Shown here: positions 59,620 to 64,000 of the stretch, in pieces
Numbering within the stretch: position 1 is the stretch's first letter
Layout: each line of letters begins with the position of its first letter
Assembly: GCA_000310025.1 (NCBI GenBank)
Contig: FN649741.1
Location: 6,912,003-6,976,002 of the forward strand
From: Ectocarpus siliculosus
Lineage: Eukaryota; Sar; Phaeophyceae; Ectocarpales; Ectocarpaceae
Direction: 5' to 3'
Length of the DNA stretch: 64,000 nt
Made by a program: the position numbers and the translations under genes
Notes under the pieces: generated by a model
The model's input: the letters and a program-made list of their open reading frames with translations, nothing else
Databases searched by the model: none
Told to the model about the DNA's origin: nothing

Positions 59620-62600
59620 AGCGACTGCTCTGGTTTGGGTGTGTTGGGTACGCCGGCTTCTTGGTAGTCGTTTTCGTTTCTGTTTGCGCGTACAGCAGTC
59701 TTGGCACACCCGCGTATCGGAGGGCGGGTGGTGTTTGGTTGGTGTTCGGGTCAGTTGGCTGCGGCAGCCGTAGCAAGACACGTGAACGACCCTCCAGGGA
59801 GGTGCACAGAAGGGTAGCGGGTGTGGCCATGGCCAAGAGGAAAAGGCAACAACTTTTTCGAGCCTTTTGTCCTTGAAACGTAGCAAAGCTCCATTCCGTA
59901 CCTTCGCTCTGTACGATTGTTGTCGTGTTCTTGGTTGGTTGCCGTGAAGCAGCGCTTAAGGCGGTTCTTCTTCCTCCCTTCACCTCCGGGACCGTTCCTG
60001 AATCGCTTTTCCGCTTGCCCCTCTGCTGCCTCCGCGTGCTGTTCTGCGATGTTTTGCCGACAAACTTCTCTGTGTGCCACGTACAGCCTTCCCGTGGTAC
60101 TAGGGGGCTACGTTGCAATGTTAGCGGAGGCCGCACAGAGAAGTCGCGACTGTCGTGATGACGTAGGTATATAGATAACACACACACTCGGTATGGCAGC
60201 GTGAGTTCGGCAAATCCGTGGTACGACATGTGCGAGAAGGGAACGGCATTCCCAAGGTCGTGGTGAAGAGCTGCATAGTCGTCGGGGGGCGAAGCGCGGA
60301 TGGAATTCGTTGGTTCGGAGTCACGCGGCGGCGACGGCAGTTGGTAGCTCGCGGCACATGGGGTCATGACTCCGGAGTCGCGACGCGACGCTTAAAAAAG
60401 TCTCCCCCAAACCAACAACCCCTTTTGGATGGCGTGGTCGATTGCAAGAGAGGGCCGTGGCCTCACAAGTAAGAGAGAACCTACCCATTTGTGGGAAGGG
60501 GAGCAACGTGCCCATGTGCAGCAGCTTTCATTGGAATATTTTGTGATGTTGCTGCGTGTCTGTGGTAATGTGCCCGAGTCAGGCATTTGCTTGCAGGTTG
60601 GAGGTGGTCCAATTACAACCACATCAGTGCGATCTTGACGGTGGTCTGGAAGTGTCTTCGTAACACTGCGAGTACGCTGTCGGCCATCAGGACTGCCGTA
60701 TGTTCGTCACATTGCCCGTTGCCATGTCGCCTGTCATTGGAGGGGGGGGGGCGGAGAACATGATCAAACCACGCTCAGCTGTTCCAGCCCGCCCTTTCGC
60801 AGAGCAGTCTGCAACTGGTGAACACAACTCGATCTTGGCTCACGCCTGAACCTCTACCTCGTAACGGAAGCGTCAAAATCAACGCAACAGGCCAGCGTTA
60901 TAACACCCATGCGATGACCCAGTTGTTGGTAGATGAAATGCGACAAGATCGAAGCAAGGCGCGTCCCACGCCACGACGTGTGTACGGGTTCACGCAGGCA
61001 TATCTACAGACTTCATCGAATCTGCTGCATTTATTTATCTCCCCCTGCTGCTAAATACATACACCTCAAACATGAACAGAAAGTCATGCTGGCGCTCAAG
61101 AATGGAACTTATTATGTAGGGTGAAGACACGCACACGAAAACATGTTGAAGCTATTAGAGTTACAAGCCCAATCGCAGACAACGAGATCGGAAAGGGAGT
61201 AGACTAGTCAACTTCACTGCAGAACATGCCAGAGTTTTTTTTTTTATGTTGTGTTGCGGTATATTCTCCTCTTGCAAGTACTCTGAAGAATCCGGAGACT
61301 GTACCCTCTCGTCCAACCTCCTCCGAGCTCCCCCGGCCACGTTGTGTCCACATTTCCCGCGGCAATGGTTGCGGTTGTCTTCACATTGAAAGCCGCTCCG
61401 ATCTCCCCACCCAGGTACTTCCATCTCCCCGTGCTGATCAAACACTTGACCGATCGATTCCCCTCGTGGTCACAGGCTAACTTACCTAAAATCTGTCCCG
61501 AAACAGCGTTGATTCAATAATAATTTGCGAAGGAGGTTCAAAACACGAAGAAACGGCCGAGTAATAAGTTTTCGTCCTACCTTGCTGGGGTCTTTGTTTG
61601 GTGCGAGTTGTTCTCTAGGGCGGGGGGAGAGAACAGAACAATGATGCAATTAATTGGGTCGACCCTTTTGAGAGAGGAGAGATAGATGCAAACAAGAAGA
61701 TAGTCTGGTCTTGGTGCGATGATGGTAGTCAGTCGCCCACGGTCAAATTGTCAAACTCAAATTTTTGAATCTAGCCCAGGGAGAAGTGGCTTCTCGGCCG
61801 TGGAGGACGTCATCGGCCGACCACGATTTTTTCGCCGTTCTTCGGAACGGTCCTGGCAAAAAGATTGACCGATAAGAAAGCTGCGGGCACCTTTTCTCTC
61901 TCTTCCCGTCAAGTCTAATACCATCACGACCCTCGACCCGTCGGCGCAACAAGCAAGCCTGTGTTTTTCTCTTTCGCTCATCGCCCACGTACCTCCCGTT
62001 CATGTTCACACGGTCCCCCCCTCCAGCTGAAGAGTTCCGATCTTTGGGACACGGGGGATAACTACTCTGCGGTGCACCCATTGAACCCTCATCCCGTTAA
62101 ACTGTGAAGGAGTGGCACAACTGGTTCAGAATGTATGTAGCAAACGGAACTGTTTCGCAGAACGGGCTCAAATTAAATCGAAATTGCTGGGGTTCGCATC
62201 GATCGATCGGCCGAACAGCCGTCCTACAGATCAGAGAAACCGCATAGCGCGATGTTGAAAATCCTGAGTCAGAAGAGCAACATGCGGTCCTTCTCAAAAA
62301 ACGTGGTTTCTTTCTTCATTGTTAAAAACGCACGGTGTACATCAACAAACAATGCGCTGGACGAAGACTGCATCAACTCTCCTTTCATTGTTACAACAAA
62401 CGGTCGCAAGAACCTTACAGGACAGCTTACTCAATGTTTTCCGACATAGATTCGACAAAGAGTCTTGCGATCAGACCACATCACAACGTGCAGTTCAGAA
62501 TTTGGCACAAGACAACACATCCACATGAGACAAATGGCAATAGTTTTCCCGGGTCAACATGGGCCCAAAACATTAAACTACCCTCCGCCGTATACAATTG

Positions 62601-62810
62601 TAGGACGACATAATACGAAGATGCCACACACACCACGTTGAGACACACCCGGTGAATCTTTCTACAAACAAAATTGTTTTCAACACCGTGGGGGGTTTTC
62701 TTAAGCCGCATACGTACGACTATCGGAACCACAAACAAACATTCGAGCGCATTTAAAAACAACAATTTCGGGGTTTGTGCCCCCCCGGCAAAACACGCCA
62801 ACGCAACACA
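59620..62810. other. Intergenic region between convergent genes
   Basis: About 3.2 kb between the TIM44 stop and the ABCA stop. No gene recognised. It holds copy 4 of the (GTT)n-GTCTTCAC repeat (61367-61490) and a short sequence (GGGTCAACATGGGCCCAAAA at about 62551) also found at about 3900. Confidence 0.6.
61367..61490 (+). repeat. Dispersed (GTT)n-GTCTTCAC repeat, copy 4
   Basis: GGTTGTCTTCACATTGAAAG and about 100 following bases match copy 2 at 19951-20085, here without a long GTT run. A sequence just upstream (CCGGAGACTGTACCCTCTCG near 61290) resembles one in a TIM44 intron near 56315. Confidence 0.7.
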
Positions 62811-63589
62811 TCATACAAGAAGAGCCGCATTTTCTCCTTCCCCGGAACGGAACACTTCTTCGACATGGACCACTTCTTCTTCTTCTTCTTCTTGTGAAGA
62901 ATCTCTTTCGCGGGAGCGGCATTTCCCTCCCCCAAGCCTGCCCATTTCCACGTCCATCAACTGGGGAGAACGGGATCGCCCTTGCCGCACGTCGCCGCCG
63001 CCGTCGCCATCGCCGCTGTGGCTGTTGCCCCCGGAGGATAGGCCATGGTGCTGCTCGCCGGCGTCGACGTTTCCGGCATCGCTGTCGGTGTACTGCACCC
63101 CCGGAACGCTAGCGACCTCTTCCTCCTGGTGCTTCGCGAAGCTCATGAAGATGGTCTCTAGCGTCGCCTGACTGATGGAGTAGTCCCACACCTACAGAAC
63201 AGCGGAAGCGGGGGAGTGCGAAAAAAAAAGTACGATCATTCTGCTTTCTTGGTCCCGGCGGGTGAAAGACTTAATGAGAGCAACTTGATTTCGTAATATT
63301 CCGTCCATCAAACCGAGGATAACACAAAAAAATATGTTCTCACCTGGAGTTCGGTCTTTCTAGACTCGATGGTCTCGAACGCCTTGGACAGACTTAGCCC
63401 CCCCGTCGCCACTTCCCCTGTTACCCCTTCGCCGAAGCCGGTTCTGGCGGGGGGTCGATCGCCAAGCTCTCCCGCCGCCGGCACGCTGAACTTTGCCAGC
63501 GAGGGGTGCATCTCGTCGAGCCTCGCCAGAGGGGACAGGGCCCCGACCATCTCGGTCACTTTCGGCATGGACTCCGAGGGACAGCGCAC
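62811..63589 (-). CDS. ABC transporter of the ABCA type, C-terminal end
   Basis: Two minus-strand exons, 63344-63589 and 62811-63191, join in phase and end in TGA. The join gives the ABCA C-terminal signature: LSLSKAFETIESRKTELQ followed by VWDYSISQATLETIFMSFAK, matching the conserved regulatory tail (D/YS.SQ.TLE..F..FA) of ABCA transporters. The first exon carries a Pro/Gly/Thr-rich insertion. The last 100 residues are a family-atypical Ser/Gly/Asp/Glu-rich tail with a run of Glu. The nucleotide-binding and membrane domains lie beyond the right edge. Confidence 0.82.
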
Positions 63590-64000
63590 CTGCAGAGATT
63601 ACGTGTATACAGGCACAGGCTTAAGAGTGGGACATCGGAGCTACAGAGATAACATTCGTTTCCAAACACAGGTTTACATAGCGTGGGACAGCGCACCTGC
63701 AAAGATCGCGTATCCCAAGCACAGGTTATGCGGTACCCGTTATCGATACCAGGACTAGTGTAAATGTTGCGACAAAAAGGGACCTGCAGAGACAACGGAG
63801 ACGGGCGTGGTGGGCCTGGTTCAGCGATCCCGTCGTTGTTATTCAGGGTAGGTCGCTATCGCCGGGATAGCGGCGATTAGTTGGGGTGCAGCAGTCGTGC
63901 CACGCAATGTTGTGGTCGCTATATGGGGCCGGCCGCTTAGCAGGGGATCGCCACTCCGGGCCCACCGCTGTTGTAGAGTCAGGCGGGCTCCAGAAAAGGG
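63590..64000. other. Presumed intron of the ABCA gene at the right edge
   Basis: The minus-strand exon at 63589 starts after a good acceptor (TCTCTGCAG), so the sequence to the right is intron. It contains a second copy of the acceptor-side sequence (GGGACAGCGCACCTGCA at 63578 and near 63683). Confidence 0.6.

Overview
The window is nuclear DNA of an intron-rich eukaryote, most probably a brown alga close to Ectocarpus. This is an inference from four things: intermediate GC, many introns of about 0.3-1.5 kb with GT-AG borders, adjacent genes on alternating strands, and a sulfotransferase with no bacterial-style context. No prokaryotic features are present. Exons were built by hand from splice borders, reading-phase agreement and recognisable protein families. 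A model in which every exon joins in phase is given high confidence.

Layout, left to right. (1) 893-8183, minus: N-terminal part of a phosphatidylinositol 4-kinase-like protein with a lipid-kinase helical domain and a PH domain; the catalytic part should lie beyond the left edge. (2) 9708-14348, plus: an RRM protein resembling plant BPA1/Vip1-like proteins. (3) 15698-20871, minus: a complete 486-residue ankyrin-repeat protein with a C-terminal coiled coil. (4) 21110-27167: a roughly 6 kb Mutator-like (MULE) transposon with about 120-bp terminal inverted repeats and a minus-strand transposase with a SWIM zinc finger. (5) 27313-33553, plus: a complete type II membrane sulfotransferase of about 485 residues. 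(6) 39104-39959, minus: terminal exon of a Gln/Gly/Ala-rich protein. (7) 42337-43706, plus: a two-exon, 106-residue protein of unknown family. (8) 46491-52248, minus: a START-domain lipid-binding protein with an N-terminal hydrophobic segment; its 3' part crosses a 100-N assembly gap and may include a long Ala/Gly/Ser-rich exon. (9) 52687-59619, plus: a complete 599-residue mitochondrial TIM44 homologue. (10) 62811-63589, minus: last two exons of an ABCA-type ABC transporter.

The host genes alternate strand without exception, so they form divergent pairs (PI4K/RRM, ankyrin/sulfotransferase, START/TIM44) and convergent pairs. The MULE lies in the shared upstream region of the ankyrin/sulfotransferase pair. 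Each of its terminal repeats, read outward, carries a TATA-like box and an ATG that is open and in frame with the neighbouring gene. This is the most unusual arrangement in the window.

Non-coding DNA holds microsatellites, an AT-rich minisatellite, two copies of a small inverted-repeat (MITE-like) element, and at least four copies of a dispersed repeat marked by (GTT)n followed by GTCTTCAC. The genes appear to be unrelated housekeeping and accessory genes. They do not form a pathway or operon, and no RNA gene or CRISPR array was recognised.
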